A program made the translations under genes and the position numbers. From Chloroflexota bacterium (GTDB lineage: Bacteria > Chloroflexota > Anaerolineae > Anaerolineales > Villigracilaceae): a stretch of DNA of 64,000 nt. Positions 40,067 to 48,669 of this stretch are shown here, in pieces. The notes beneath the pieces were generated by a model. It searched no databases, was not told where the DNA came from, and saw only the letters and a program-made list of their open reading frames with translations. The stretch spans positions 1 through 64,000 of the forward strand of contig JACPVF010000011.1 of assembly GCA_016191845.1 (NCBI GenBank), written 5' to 3'. Each line of letters begins with the position of its first letter. Position 1 is the stretch's first letter.

Positions 40067-40103
40067 AAAGGTGACAGTCACTTTGCAAGTGACTGTCACC
40101 TTT
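40067..40103. repeat. Perfect 17-bp palindrome; possible terminator of the UroD-like gene
   Basis: AAAGGTGACAGTCACTT (40067-40083), loop TGC, exact complement at 40087-40103. It starts 5 nt after the minus-strand stop at 40109 and could act as a terminator, though it lacks a T run. Its core AAGTGACTGTCA recurs at 40019-40030, at the edge of the 21-bp array, and ACAGTCACTT recurs in the terminator at 11325. Confidence 0.7.
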
Positions 40104-40108
40104 GCTTG

Positions 40109-41260
40109 TTAGTAGTACCCAAACTCTTCCACGGCATCGACCATGGCGAGGACGTTCTCAGCAGGGACGTCGTTCATCACGGTGTGGACGGCGCCGAGCA
40201 TGTAGCCGCCGCCTTCGCCCAGGGCACTGATGACGCGCTTGACCTCGTCACGGACCTGCTGCGGGGTGCCAAAGGGCAGGATCTGCAGGGTGTCGATGGC
40301 GCCGCAGAAGACGATATCCTTGCCGAATTGGGTCTTGAGCGTGTGTAGGTCAGACATCTTGCCCGCCGAGGTCTGGATCGGGTTGAGAATGTCCACGCCC
40401 ATTTCGATGAAGTCTGGGATGAGCGGCAGGATGTCACCGTCGGTGTGGAACATGACTTTGGCCCTGGTGTGCTGTTTAATGAAGGCAATATAGTCCGCGT
40501 GGATGGGCTTGAGGATGGCGCGGTACATCTTGGGCGACATGAGCAGGCTGGTGTTCATGCCCAGGTCGTCGCCGATCTTGATGATGTCGATGTTGTCGCC
40601 GCACTCGCGCAGGAAATGTCCCATGAGGATCTTGCACAGCGCGGCGTTCTTCTCCAACAGGGCCCTGGCAAAATCGGGGCGCTTGGCCATGTTCATCAGG
40701 AATTTGTCCATGCGCTGCATCTCGAAGGCGCGTTCGAGCGGGAAGAGCAGCCAGGGCGTGGCGACGATTCCGTACTTGTTCTCGTCTGCCAGTTGCTGGG
40801 CACGGGCCTTGACGTGCGCCACGCGGGTCGGGTCGTCCATGTCAGGCCAGGCGTGGGCTTCAAGTTCCTCGAGGGTGGTGGCATTCTCCAGCGGATGGAT
40901 GCCAGGGAACCACGAGCCAGGTTCGCTCTCGATGGCGCCGCCGCCCCACGAGTTGAAGTGCGGCGAGTGCGGCTCCCGCTGGCGATTCCGCTCCATCACG
41001 GAGGCAGGCTCCAGGTCCAGCACGCCGCGCACATCGCTGTGCAGGCGCTCGAGGGTGGCCTCGTCCATGTCGGCGGTGCCCAGCTCGGGCCAGTCATAAA
41101 TGTAACGATCCTCGGCCTGCACGCCGATCAGTTCCTTGATGCGGCGGTAGGTGCCCATCTTGACCCCCGTCGCATTACTGGGGCCGAGCACGATCGGCAC
41201 GCGGTCAGGGGTTTCGTGATTCAACACAGCAAGGACACGTTCACGGGAGGTCATGGTCAT
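40109..41260 (-). CDS. Uroporphyrinogen decarboxylase-family (MtaA/CmuA-like) protein
   Basis: 383 residues of UroD-type TIM barrel. It opens with MTSRERVLAVLNHETPDRVP, the start common to the methyltransferase-like branch rather than HemE. Candidate zinc ligands are His in VMFHTDGD and Cys in IVFCGAIDT, matching the His-x-Cys...Cys-like arrangement of methylcobamide:CoM methyltransferases. HemE signatures are absent, so heme synthesis is unlikely. A cobamide-linked methyl transfer or demethylation role is inferred. The MttB-like gene is 15 kb away, so no operon links them. Start ATG 41260 has GGAGAG upstream. Confidence 0.85.
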   Translation of the reverse strand: MTMTSRERVLAVLNHETPDRVPIVLGPSNATGVKMGTYRRIKELIGVQAEDRYIYDWPELGTADMDEATLERLHSDVRGVLDLEPASVMERNRQREPHSPHFNSWGGGAIESEPGSWFPGIHPLENATTLEELEAHAWPDMDDPTRVAHVKARAQQLADENKYGIVATPWLLFPLERAFEMQRMDKFLMNMAKRPDFARALLEKNAALCKILMGHFLRECGDNIDIIKIGDDLGMNTSLLMSPKMYRAILKPIHADYIAFIKQHTRAKVMFHTDGDILPLIPDFIEMGVDILNPIQTSAGKMSDLHTLKTQFGKDIVFCGAIDTLQILPFGTPQQVRDEVKRVISALGEGGGYMLGAVHTVMNDVPAENVLAMVDAVEEFGYY

Positions 41261-41280
41261 GGGGTGCTCTCCAAAAATTT

Positions 41281-41347
41281 ACCGCGAAGCCCGCAAAGTT
41301 CGCAAAGAAGATCTTTTAATCTTCGCGCTCTTGGCGGTCTTCGCGGT
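41281..41347. repeat. 67-bp inverted-repeat element with CCGCGAAG units
   Basis: Perfect 9-bp ends ACCGCGAAG (41281-41289) / CTTCGCGGT (41339-41347) enclose further GCAAAG and CTTCGCG units with an AAGAT-loop-ATCTT centre. It lies just upstream of the UroD-like gene and downstream of gpmA. Its length equals that of the coding-region element at 35726-35792, although the sequence differs. Confidence 0.6.
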
Positions 41348-41400
41348 TCAAAAGACACACGCCAAACAGGATCACATCTGGACGGCGTATGAAATCAGGC

Positions 41401-42147
41401 TTACTTGGCCTTGCCCTGGTTGGCGACGGCGGCAGCGGCCTTGGCGATCTCTTCGGGGTCACCGAGGTAGTAGCTCTTGATGACCTTGAGATTGTCGTCG
41501 AGTTCGTACACCAGCGGGATGCCCGTGGGGATGTTCAACTCCGTGATGTCAGCGTCGGAAATGTTATCGAGATACTTGACCAGCGCGCGGATCGAGTTGC
41601 CGTGGGCAGTGATGAGCAAACGCTTGCCCGACTTGATGGTGGGCGCCAGCACTTCGTGCCAATAAGGCAGCACGCGGTCGAGGGTGATCTTGAGCGACTC
41701 GGTGGCGGGCAGTTGCTCGGCGGTCAGGCCTGCGTAGCGGCGGTCAAACTTGGGGTGACGTTCGTCGGTCAGTTCCAGCGCAGGCGGCGGGACGTCGTAG
41801 GAGCGGCGCCAGACCTTGACCTGAGCCTCACCGAACTTCTCGGCGGTCTCGGCCTTGTTGAGTCCCTGCAGGGCGCCGTAGTGGCGTTCGTTCAACTGCC
41901 AGGCGCGGGTGACGGGCAGCCAGTCGAGGTCCATTTCAGCCTGGATGATGTTGAGGGTGCGGATGGCGCGCTTGAGCACCGAGGTGAAAGCCAGGTCGAA
42001 CTCATAGCCGCCTTCGCGCAGGAGCTGACCCGCGGCACGCGCCTCGGCGCGGCCCTGATCGGTCAGGTCCACATCGGTCCAGCCTGTGAAGCGGTTTTCG
42101 AGGTTCCAGGTGCTTTGTCCGTGACGGACGAGAACAAGTTTGTACAT
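41401..42147 (-). CDS. gpmA: 2,3-bisphosphoglycerate-dependent phosphoglycerate mutase
   Basis: 248 residues. The phosphohistidine motif is VRHGQST (His ~9), followed by [24 protein letters not shown] and [13 protein letters not shown], with the second catalytic His in [13 protein letters not shown]. These are the dPGM signatures. It interconverts 3- and 2-phosphoglycerate in glycolysis and gluconeogenesis. The C-terminal tail [15 protein letters not shown] is alanine-rich as in other dPGMs. It begins 12 nt after the sulfatase-fold gene, so a housekeeping enzyme is carried at the end of an envelope operon. Confidence 0.96.
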   Translation of the reverse strand: MYKLVLVRHGQSTWNLENRFTGWTDVDLTDQGRAEARAAGQLLREGGYEFDLAFTSVLKRAIRTLNIIQAEMDLDWLPVTRAWQLNERHYGALQGLNKAETAEKFGEAQVKVWRRSYDVPPPALELTDERHPKFDRRYAGLTAEQLPATESLKITLDRVLPYWHEVLAPTIKSGKRLLITAHGNSIRALVKYLDNISDADITELNIPTGIPLVYELDDNLKVIKSYYLGDPEEIAKAAAAVANQGKAK

Positions 42148-42159
42148 CGTGAAATTCCT

Positions 42160-43695
42160 TTACTTGGATTGATTTTTTAGGTAAGGCCGATTGGCATCTG
42201 CCAGCGAATCGAGCAGTTCTTCCTTCATCAACGAAGCCGTGGAGGTCTCGGCTTCGAACAGGTCTTTCATTTCTTCAGGGTCGTCCTGCAAATGATACAA
42301 CTCGAAGGCTTCGGGCTTCTTGGGATATCCCGTATAGTGGATCAACTTGTACGGACCCTGAATGAGGGAAATTGTACCCTGAACGAGCGGCCCGAACGAA
42401 GAATTCTCCTTGGCCTCGACCATGAAGATGCTGCGCTCCGCGTCGGCGGTTCCCCCCATCTCAGGCAGAATCCTGCCCCCCAACCCCTCAGGAACGGGCT
42501 TCCCCGCTAAATGCAGCAGGGTCGGCAGCAGGTCCAGGCTGGTGGTCGGGGCGGTCACATCCACGCGTGCGGTCTGGCCTGGGGCCAGCACCATCAGCGG
42601 GATGTGGATGACCGCGTCATAGAGGAAGCGCGTGATGTGGCCGTACTCACCGCGCTCGAACATCTCGCCGTGATCGGAGGTGATGATGAGGTAGGTGTTG
42701 TCCATCACGCCTGCGGCGGTCAGTCCATCCACCAGCTTGCCGATCTCCGAGTCCACGTCCGCGACGTATTCGTCATAATCCGTGCGGCGGGCCAGGATCG
42801 ACTCGTGACTAATATCGAGCAGTGAGAATTTGTTCGGTTTCTTGAATGGAACGTCGATCTTGGGGAACTTCCCCACGAACTCTGCACGCGGGCGATACGG
42901 CTCATGCGGCGAGAACATGTGGAAGTAACCAAGGAAGGGCGACTGTTCGGCAAGATGGATAATCTCCTGCTGAATGCCCGCAAAGGCCACGTCATTACGA
43001 TAACTGTAGAAGAAATTGTTCGGCAGCCCGTAGGGATATCCCTCCGCGCCCTTATCCTCCAGACTGACACCTTTCCCGAACAGGCTGGAGAGGAAAGCAA
43101 AGAATGGCGCGGCAGGCACGCTGCGTCCCGAAAAGACAAAGTCGTCGAGGCCATAATAAGTTGGAACGGGATCATTCGGGAAATACTTGCCCAGCAGCGG
43201 ACGGTCCAACTGCTCGTAATAGGAAGAGGAAATAATGTGACGGTCGATGCCGTGGCGGAACTGTCCGAGCAAGACTTCAGCAAAATAATTCTGGGTGAAG
43301 GCGGCGGTGTAATAGTCGCCCTGCAGAAGAGAAAAGATATTGTGGTCCACATATTGCTCGTGGACCAACCCACCCAGGTTAATGCCGCGATGCGTCCAAG
43401 GCAGCAACCCCGTCAGCATCGAGGCGGTGCCAGGCGTGGTGAAATTCCCTGCTGAATAGTGTGAATGATAAACCGTAGCGCGGGAGGCGAGGCGATCGAG
43501 GTTAGGCGTGGTCTGACGGGCATAGCCATACACCGATAGGTTACGGGCAGTCATGGCGTCCAGCACCAGGATGACCACGTTGGGCCTGTCGCTCGGGGCG
43601 CGCAGACGGGTCAACGCGGGGATGGAGGTCGCAGCCAGTGATCCCGCCGAGAGGATTCCCAAGGCTTTGAGGAAATCACGTCGACTCAGGTTCAT
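42160..43695 (-). CDS. Tat-exported sulfatase-fold hydrolase/phosphotransferase, copy 1
   Basis: 511 residues. A twin-arginine signal (LSRRDFLKALG) is followed by a sulfatase/alkaline phosphatase-superfamily domain: RPNVVILVLDAMTARNLSVYGY (metal Asp46), the nucleophile region, and ITSDHGEMFERGEYGH (metal Asp-His). The sulfatase signature CxPxR is replaced by TTPGT (Thr86, Thr87, Pro88, Gly89, Thr90), so formylglycine cannot form. Thr nucleophiles are used by LtaS and EptA phosphotransferases, making a phosphotransferase or phosphodiesterase role likelier than sulfatase. It overlaps the six-helix membrane protein gene by 4 nt. A paralogue with the same partner lies at 48670-50760. Confidence 0.88.
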   Translation of the reverse strand: MNLSRRDFLKALGILSAGSLAATSIPALTRLRAPSDRPNVVILVLDAMTARNLSVYGYARQTTPNLDRLASRATVYHSHYSAGNFTTPGTASMLTGLLPWTHRGINLGGLVHEQYVDHNIFSLLQGDYYTAAFTQNYFAEVLLGQFRHGIDRHIISSSYYEQLDRPLLGKYFPNDPVPTYYGLDDFVFSGRSVPAAPFFAFLSSLFGKGVSLEDKGAEGYPYGLPNNFFYSYRNDVAFAGIQQEIIHLAEQSPFLGYFHMFSPHEPYRPRAEFVGKFPKIDVPFKKPNKFSLLDISHESILARRTDYDEYVADVDSEIGKLVDGLTAAGVMDNTYLIITSDHGEMFERGEYGHITRFLYDAVIHIPLMVLAPGQTARVDVTAPTTSLDLLPTLLHLAGKPVPEGLGGRILPEMGGTADAERSIFMVEAKENSSFGPLVQGTISLIQGPYKLIHYTGYPKKPEAFELYHLQDDPEEMKDLFEAETSTASLMKEELLDSLADANRPYLKNQSK

Positions 43696-44228
43696 GGCAG
43701 CAGGTTCCGCAACAGGACATTCAGGATGGCGAGGATCGATAAGGGGACAAAGACATAAAGGAAGATCGTCAGGCGGTCAGCCAGCACGGACAGGGCTTTT
43801 GCCATCCACGAGAATTTCACCGTCAGGAATAACAGGATCGCCATCAGGGCTGCCAGCGCCAGCCCAAAGGTGGTCATCGGCTTGAGGAAGTAATTTTCCG
43901 AGACGATCCAGTAGTCGCGCAACATGATCAGGCCCAGCAGGCTGATCGTCACGGCTGAACCGCGCGGCGTGAAGTGATCCCTGAACCAGGTGGGCGGCAA
44001 AATGAACGCCACGATCAACAGCAACACAAGGAAGGTCAGCCCTTCGAGGAAACTGGCTGCCACGGTGTAACTGAGCGTCGCAAACATCACACCCAGGTTC
44101 ATGAAGTGCAGCCAGGAGGGAACATTCCAGAAGAACCATAGCAGCGACCAGGAAAACAGCATGAACGCAGCCACGGCATAGACAGCGAGAATCTGGTCGA
44201 AGGCGGGAAAACGGTTGAAAGATTTCAT
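43692..44228 (-). CDS. Six-helix membrane protein, partner of sulfatase-fold copy 1
   Basis: 178 residues from ATG 44228 (MKSFNRFPAFDQ), chosen because its N-terminus aligns with the paralogue at 50218; the frame extends further upstream without support. Six hydrophobic segments are visible, with conserved points WFFWNVPSWLHFMNLG, LPPTWFRDHFTPRG and VKFSWMAKALSVLADRLTIFLY. The paralogue keeps FFWKMPAWLFYLNLG, LPPSFLRDRFQTHG and AKFSFVNRVIVFVTDQMTIFLY. No known family is recognised. The stop overlaps the sulfatase-fold start by 4 nt. A TATGAT -10 box preceded by TG lies 13 nt upstream. Confidence 0.8.
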   Translation of the reverse strand: MKSFNRFPAFDQILAVYAVAAFMLFSWSLLWFFWNVPSWLHFMNLGVMFATLSYTVAASFLEGLTFLVLLLIVAFILPPTWFRDHFTPRGSAVTISLLGLIMLRDYWIVSENYFLKPMTTFGLALAALMAILLFLTVKFSWMAKALSVLADRLTIFLYVFVPLSILAILNVLLRNLLP

Positions 44229-44367
44229 GAAGACGCGTCGAATCATACCATAAGGATCTGGCGTGATAAAATAACACCCCATGATAAGTCGCTCCATAAG
44301 CCGCCAAGATGGGCAGACATTGAGCAGGGTAATTATTCGATCATTCGACCGAGCATAAAGGCAATGC

Positions 44368-45477
44368 ATGGAAAACAAAGTCACTTATTTCCCCCAATTA
44401 GATGGGCTCAGGTTTTTTGCATTCCTGGCAGTCTTCATTCATCACGCGCCTGTCATTAAAGTCATCCCAGGCTGGAAAGAATTCTCAGATATTGGCTGGG
44501 TTGGCGTCGATCTTTTTCTATGTCTGTCGGCTTTTCTATTTGTTTACCTATTGGAAATGGAATATCAACGAACCGGGGGCATCAAGATACTAATGTTTTA
44601 TATTCGCAGGGCGTTGCGCATCTGGCCCGCTTATTTTCTAACAGTCGCTTTAATCATTCTTATAAGCTACTGGGAAAAAGGAGCAGATGGATTTAGCCTT
44701 ATTCGCGTTCTGGGTTTAACGACATTTACAGACAATATACTCTCGTCCTTAAGAATATATAATCCACTAAATGATTTTAGCGGCCACCTCTGGACTATCT
44801 CCTATGAGGAACAAGTATATCTTTTTATCCCGATCTTTCTATCATTCGTGTTTCCTCGAAATTCCCGTTTTCGGGTATTTGTAATACTCACTCTACTGGC
44901 CATTGGCACTATTGTTCGTGCCCTTTTCATTCATTTTTCGATTCCTCATCCTGCTATTTGGGAGTTGCCTGTAACGCATTTTGAATCAGTACTACTGGGG
45001 CTAATGGTTGGACTTGGGTTATATGATCAAACATTAAAAAAGTTCCCAGGATGGATGTCAGCATTTATGGGAATGGCAATGTTGGGATCCATAGCCCTGC
45101 TCCCCTACATCAAGGTCATATCATGGCATTTGATGATAATCTACCCATTGGTAGGGCTTGGGACAAGCCTCCTGGTTTACTCAGTGGTACGTTTCAAAGA
45201 TCAAACTTGGATCAGATGGATCGGCGCCAAGCCTCTTGCTTACCTCGGAAAAATATCGTACGGGTTATATCTCTATCATCTTCCCACCCTTGTGTTGGTG
45301 GGCAACCTGGTCCAACGCGTCATGCCTGACACAAAGCAAGGAGTAAAATCGGCGCTTATTTTTGTGCTTGCACTAGCAATAACATTGATTGCGTCGATTA
45401 TTTCATTCGAGGTTTTCGAAAAACCGTTTCTAGTACTTAAGAAGAGATTCTCGATCATTTTATCGAGACCTGTGTGA
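44368..45477 (+). CDS. Membrane acyltransferase, family 3 (OafA/YrhL type)
   Basis: 369 residues, about ten membrane helices. The family N-terminus YFPQLDGLRFFAFLAVFIHHAP includes the conserved His of the acyltransferase-3 active site; GWVGVDLFLCLSAFLF, FYIRRALRIWPAYFL and HLWTISYEEQVYLFIPIFL are further landmarks. Such proteins transfer acetyl or other acyl groups from the cytoplasmic side to surface glycans or lipids. The gene starts the AT-richer plus-strand block 44.3-48.6 kb. Ribosome site AAAGG upstream. It is divergent from the first sulfatase-fold module. Confidence 0.92.
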   Translation: MENKVTYFPQLDGLRFFAFLAVFIHHAPVIKVIPGWKEFSDIGWVGVDLFLCLSAFLFVYLLEMEYQRTGGIKILMFYIRRALRIWPAYFLTVALIILISYWEKGADGFSLIRVLGLTTFTDNILSSLRIYNPLNDFSGHLWTISYEEQVYLFIPIFLSFVFPRNSRFRVFVILTLLAIGTIVRALFIHFSIPHPAIWELPVTHFESVLLGLMVGLGLYDQTLKKFPGWMSAFMGMAMLGSIALLPYIKVISWHLMIIYPLVGLGTSLLVYSVVRFKDQTWIRWIGAKPLAYLGKISYGLYLYHLPTLVLVGNLVQRVMPDTKQGVKSALIFVLALAITLIASIISFEVFEKPFLVLKKRFSIILSRPV

Positions 45478-45507
45478 TTTCCTGAATAAACCAGGATAAA
45501 TAAACCT

Positions 45508-47136
45508 ATGCAAGTCGCCGCCCAACGTATATCAACCATTGTCCTAAAAGATCTGCTACAAAATTTCCTGATTGGCACGATCCTGGTCTTCAGTGTGCTA
45601 CTTGTTCTCCAACAGGCCAATCCGGCCCGTGCCAAACTCGGGAGAGATTCAGGGGCCTACATCTACATTGGAAGTCATATCTTGCGAGGAGAGCCTCCCT
45701 ATCTAACGGCTTGGGACAGCAAACCTCCTGGGATTTTTCTTTTAGATGCCGTAGGACTATGGTTAGGCAAGGGTACCCGCTGGGGAATCTGGCTGATTGA
45801 GGCTGTTTCTTTAAGTATCACCGCATCCCTGGGTTTCCTCGCCATGAGGAGGCATTTCGGTCTTGGCGCTGCACTACCTGCATCCTTGCTCTGGCTATAT
45901 GGGTTGAATCAGATTCTAATTGGCGGCAACCTAACAGAGGAGTATTCACTGTTATTCGGCTTTCTGGCACTATTCCTATTCAGTCTTTCCCTGGAGAAGA
46001 ATCCAACCCCATGGTTGAATTTTGGAATGGGCCTCTGCATGGGAGTCAGTTTTCTTTTCCGTCCCAATAATACAGGTGTACAAATATCAATCTTTCTGAC
46101 CGTTATTGTATTGGAAGTTTTCCAGGGACAATTTAAGAATCTCATCAAACAACTGTTTTTTGCCGGTTTGGGAATCCTAGTGCCACTCGTACTGATGGCT
46201 ATGTACCTGATATCGCAAAAAGCCTTGCAAGCTTTCTGGGCCTCCACCATCCTTTACAACTTTTTTTCCTATGCGGGCCCACAACACTTAAGTCCGTTAG
46301 CTTCGTTACAGAATGGAATCACCCACCTGGGGTGGGCTGCCATTACGGCCATTCTGGGTTTTCTTGTGGCATTGTTCAAACTTTTACGCCATACAGGCAC
46401 CCGCACCCAGATCAACGGGATGATTATCTGGATTATTGTCGATGGTTTTGTTGAGATCCTGTTCAGCGGTCTATCTGGACGAAATTACAGGCACTATTTC
46501 ATCAACTGGCTGCCCATCGTGGCCATCGCCAGTGCTTTTCTGATAGCAACCGCCATTCCATCGGCTATCCATTGGATGGAAAAACGTGCCCTGTGGTGGT
46601 TGCTAATCTTTACAGGTGTCTATTGCATACTATTCTGGGAGATGCCTGAAAAATACTGGAAGAGTTTCAGGCCCTTGTTTGAAAATTCGCCGCGGGTGCA
46701 ATACATAGATCCCATCTCTGAATATGTGAATGTTCATACATCGCCCGGCCAAAAGGTACTGGTTTGGGGGGGTCAGGCGGGAATTAATTTTTTGGCAAAA
46801 CGCGACTCTCCTGTAGCTTATTTATTTTACCCATTAGGTGTTCCCTCAGAGGTCACTGATCAACTGTCGGAGGATTATTATCAAGCTCTTTTGTCTGATC
46901 CGCCTGAATTAATCGTGGATGGACATATCTATGAAGATCAGCATATCGTTCCCATATCCGCAAAGGACCCTCTTGGTTGGCTTCATGAACATGGGACCTA
47001 TACTCCACTGTACCTTACTGATGTGTTGCTATTCATCCATGAAAACTATGTATGGGAAGATAACATAGATGGAACTGACATATATCGGCTCCAGAAGCAT
47101 GTCATACGCCCATCACAATCATCGCCGATACCCTGA
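45508..47136 (+). CDS. Polytopic membrane glycosyltransferase-like protein (PMT_2/GT39 type)
   Basis: 542 residues with ~10-12 hydrophobic segments and a soluble C-terminal ~120 residues. The first extracytoplasmic loop RDSGAYIYIGSHILRGEPPY, followed by DSKPPG, is the acidic-motif loop of polyprenyl-phosphate-sugar-dependent transferases of the GT-C fold; the Asp pair is the likely metal or catalytic site. It would add a sugar from a polyprenyl donor onto an acceptor outside the membrane. Substrate unknown. It lies 30 nt after the acyltransferase and 18 nt before the next membrane protein, forming a three-gene unit. Confidence 0.8.
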   Translation: MQVAAQRISTIVLKDLLQNFLIGTILVFSVLLVLQQANPARAKLGRDSGAYIYIGSHILRGEPPYLTAWDSKPPGIFLLDAVGLWLGKGTRWGIWLIEAVSLSITASLGFLAMRRHFGLGAALPASLLWLYGLNQILIGGNLTEEYSLLFGFLALFLFSLSLEKNPTPWLNFGMGLCMGVSFLFRPNNTGVQISIFLTVIVLEVFQGQFKNLIKQLFFAGLGILVPLVLMAMYLISQKALQAFWASTILYNFFSYAGPQHLSPLASLQNGITHLGWAAITAILGFLVALFKLLRHTGTRTQINGMIIWIIVDGFVEILFSGLSGRNYRHYFINWLPIVAIASAFLIATAIPSAIHWMEKRALWWLLIFTGVYCILFWEMPEKYWKSFRPLFENSPRVQYIDPISEYVNVHTSPGQKVLVWGGQAGINFLAKRDSPVAYLFYPLGVPSEVTDQLSEDYYQALLSDPPELIVDGHIYEDQHIVPISAKDPLGWLHEHGTYTPLYLTDVLLFIHENYVWEDNIDGTDIYRLQKHVIRPSQSSPIP

Positions 47137-47154
47137 CAGACCTAAAGGAAGAAG

Positions 47155-48606
47155 ATGAATGTGTCTCCTCGAAAAATCGACCTTTTCATTGTTTATATAA
47201 TTTTGTTGGTATTTTACGGTTACTTTGTCAAGCAAGGTGACTGGAATATCAACTCACGCCTCGGCCTGGTCAAGGCAGTAGTGGAAGAACATCGACTCAC
47301 AATCGACTCTTACCACACAGGAGAATTCGGAACAGAGGACAAGGCCTTTATCGACGGGCATTATTATTCTGACAAAGCCTTTGGCGCATCGGCGCTTGGT
47401 GCCATTATTTACGGGGTTATTCACCCATTCACAGGGAATATCACTTCGTACAGCAGTTTTGTCATATTGATGACCATTCTAGCTATAAGCCTCCCTACAG
47501 CTTTATTGGCGCCCATAATATATGGGGTATCAATAAGGTATACAAGGGATAGATGGCTCTCTCTTGCAATTGCCCTATCTGTCTGTCTTGGTACCGCAGT
47601 CTTTCCGTATGCAAGTGCATTTTACGGGCATGCGCTTTCTGCACTGACGGCTTTCAGCGCATTCAGTCTTTGGATCAGTGTAAATCTATTTAATGCTAAG
47701 CTAACAGCTGCCAGATCCTTTTTAGGTGGCTTGCTGATCGGGCTTTTAGTGATCACCGAATATCCCACCGCAATTATCGCCTTGATCCTAACCGGATATA
47801 TAGGCTACGTAGCTTGGAAAAAAAATATGCTATTTAGCCGCAATTTCTTGATTCCTTTTTTTGCAGGTGGTGGAATTATCTTAGTGTTGCTACTAACCTA
47901 CAATAAGATGGTTTTTGGGTCACCTTTTACCACAGGCTATTCCTTCAACAGATTTGAAACTTTTGAAGAAGCATTCAGCAGAGGATATATGGGGTTTGAG
48001 TGGCCTCGCGCGAATACTTTATTTCTCATGACGATCCACCCAACACAGGGGATTTTCTTCCAATCGCCCGTTTTGTTGATCGCGTTGGCTTCGGCATTTT
48101 GGACGATCAAGAAAAAGATATTGAAAGCAGAGGTAATTACTGCATCAGCAGTCATCATGGCATTTCTCATCGCATTTTCAGGGGTTAGATTGTGGTGGGG
48201 CGGAGATGCCTTCTCGACACGTTACGTAGTCGCAATACTGCCATTTTTTATGATTTTTCTACTCGAAATACCTAAGACCTGGCGTCTCCCTTTTTACAGC
48301 CTTGGTACACTTTCATTTTTTCAAATGTTGATTGCGAGTGCCACTACATTCAATGGTTTAGATCTGGCAACCAAGAAGATTGTTGAAACTGGTGGCCTCT
48401 TCTCCTCACAATCCTTTTCTCTTTATACCATTTTGTTACCCAGGCTCTTGAAGAACAAACTAACACTAACTTTGGGAAATCATCTGCTGGGAATCGAATC
48501 CTGGTATTTCAACCTCGCAATTCCTGTCATAATTGCGCTGGTATTTCTTATGATTTTTTATATTATCGGCAGACAGCCTCTCACATCAGGATCAAATCAA
48601 GCCTAA
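47155..48606 (+). CDS. Polytopic membrane protein, GT-C-like, unknown function
   Basis: 483 residues with about eleven hydrophobic segments. The first outer loop WNINSRLGLVKAVVEEHRLT, followed by IDSYHTGEFGTEDKAFIDGHYYSDKAFG, has the plan often found in uncharacterised GT-C-type proteins of Chloroflexota and others (acidic and tyrosine-rich, ending YSDKAFG or YSDKAPG). Later landmarks are FYGHALSALTAF, NKMVFGSPFTTGYSF and the outer loop SGVRLWWGGDAFSTRYVV. Glycosyltransfer is inferred, not shown. A good ribosome site (AAAGGAAGAAG ATG) precedes it. It is convergent with the second sulfatase-fold gene, 63 nt away, with no clear terminator. Confidence 0.75.
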   Translation: MNVSPRKIDLFIVYIILLVFYGYFVKQGDWNINSRLGLVKAVVEEHRLTIDSYHTGEFGTEDKAFIDGHYYSDKAFGASALGAIIYGVIHPFTGNITSYSSFVILMTILAISLPTALLAPIIYGVSIRYTRDRWLSLAIALSVCLGTAVFPYASAFYGHALSALTAFSAFSLWISVNLFNAKLTAARSFLGGLLIGLLVITEYPTAIIALILTGYIGYVAWKKNMLFSRNFLIPFFAGGGIILVLLLTYNKMVFGSPFTTGYSFNRFETFEEAFSRGYMGFEWPRANTLFLMTIHPTQGIFFQSPVLLIALASAFWTIKKKILKAEVITASAVIMAFLIAFSGVRLWWGGDAFSTRYVVAILPFFMIFLLEIPKTWRLPFYSLGTLSFFQMLIASATTFNGLDLATKKIVETGGLFSSQSFSLYTILLPRLLKNKLTLTLGNHLLGIESWYFNLAIPVIIALVFLMIFYIIGRQPLTSGSNQA

Positions 48607-48669
48607 ACACCAGACCCTACCATGAGATTATTTAGCAAAGGCCTGGATGCTTGATCAGACCCACAAAAA

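Noticed and set aside
40109-41260. HemE (uroporphyrinogen decarboxylase proper)
   Set aside because: The opening and metal-site motifs are those of the methyltransferase-like branch, and no heme genes are nearby.
42160-43695. Annotation as a true type I sulfatase
   Set aside because: The Cys/Ser needed for formylglycine and the Arg of CxPxR are both replaced by Thr.
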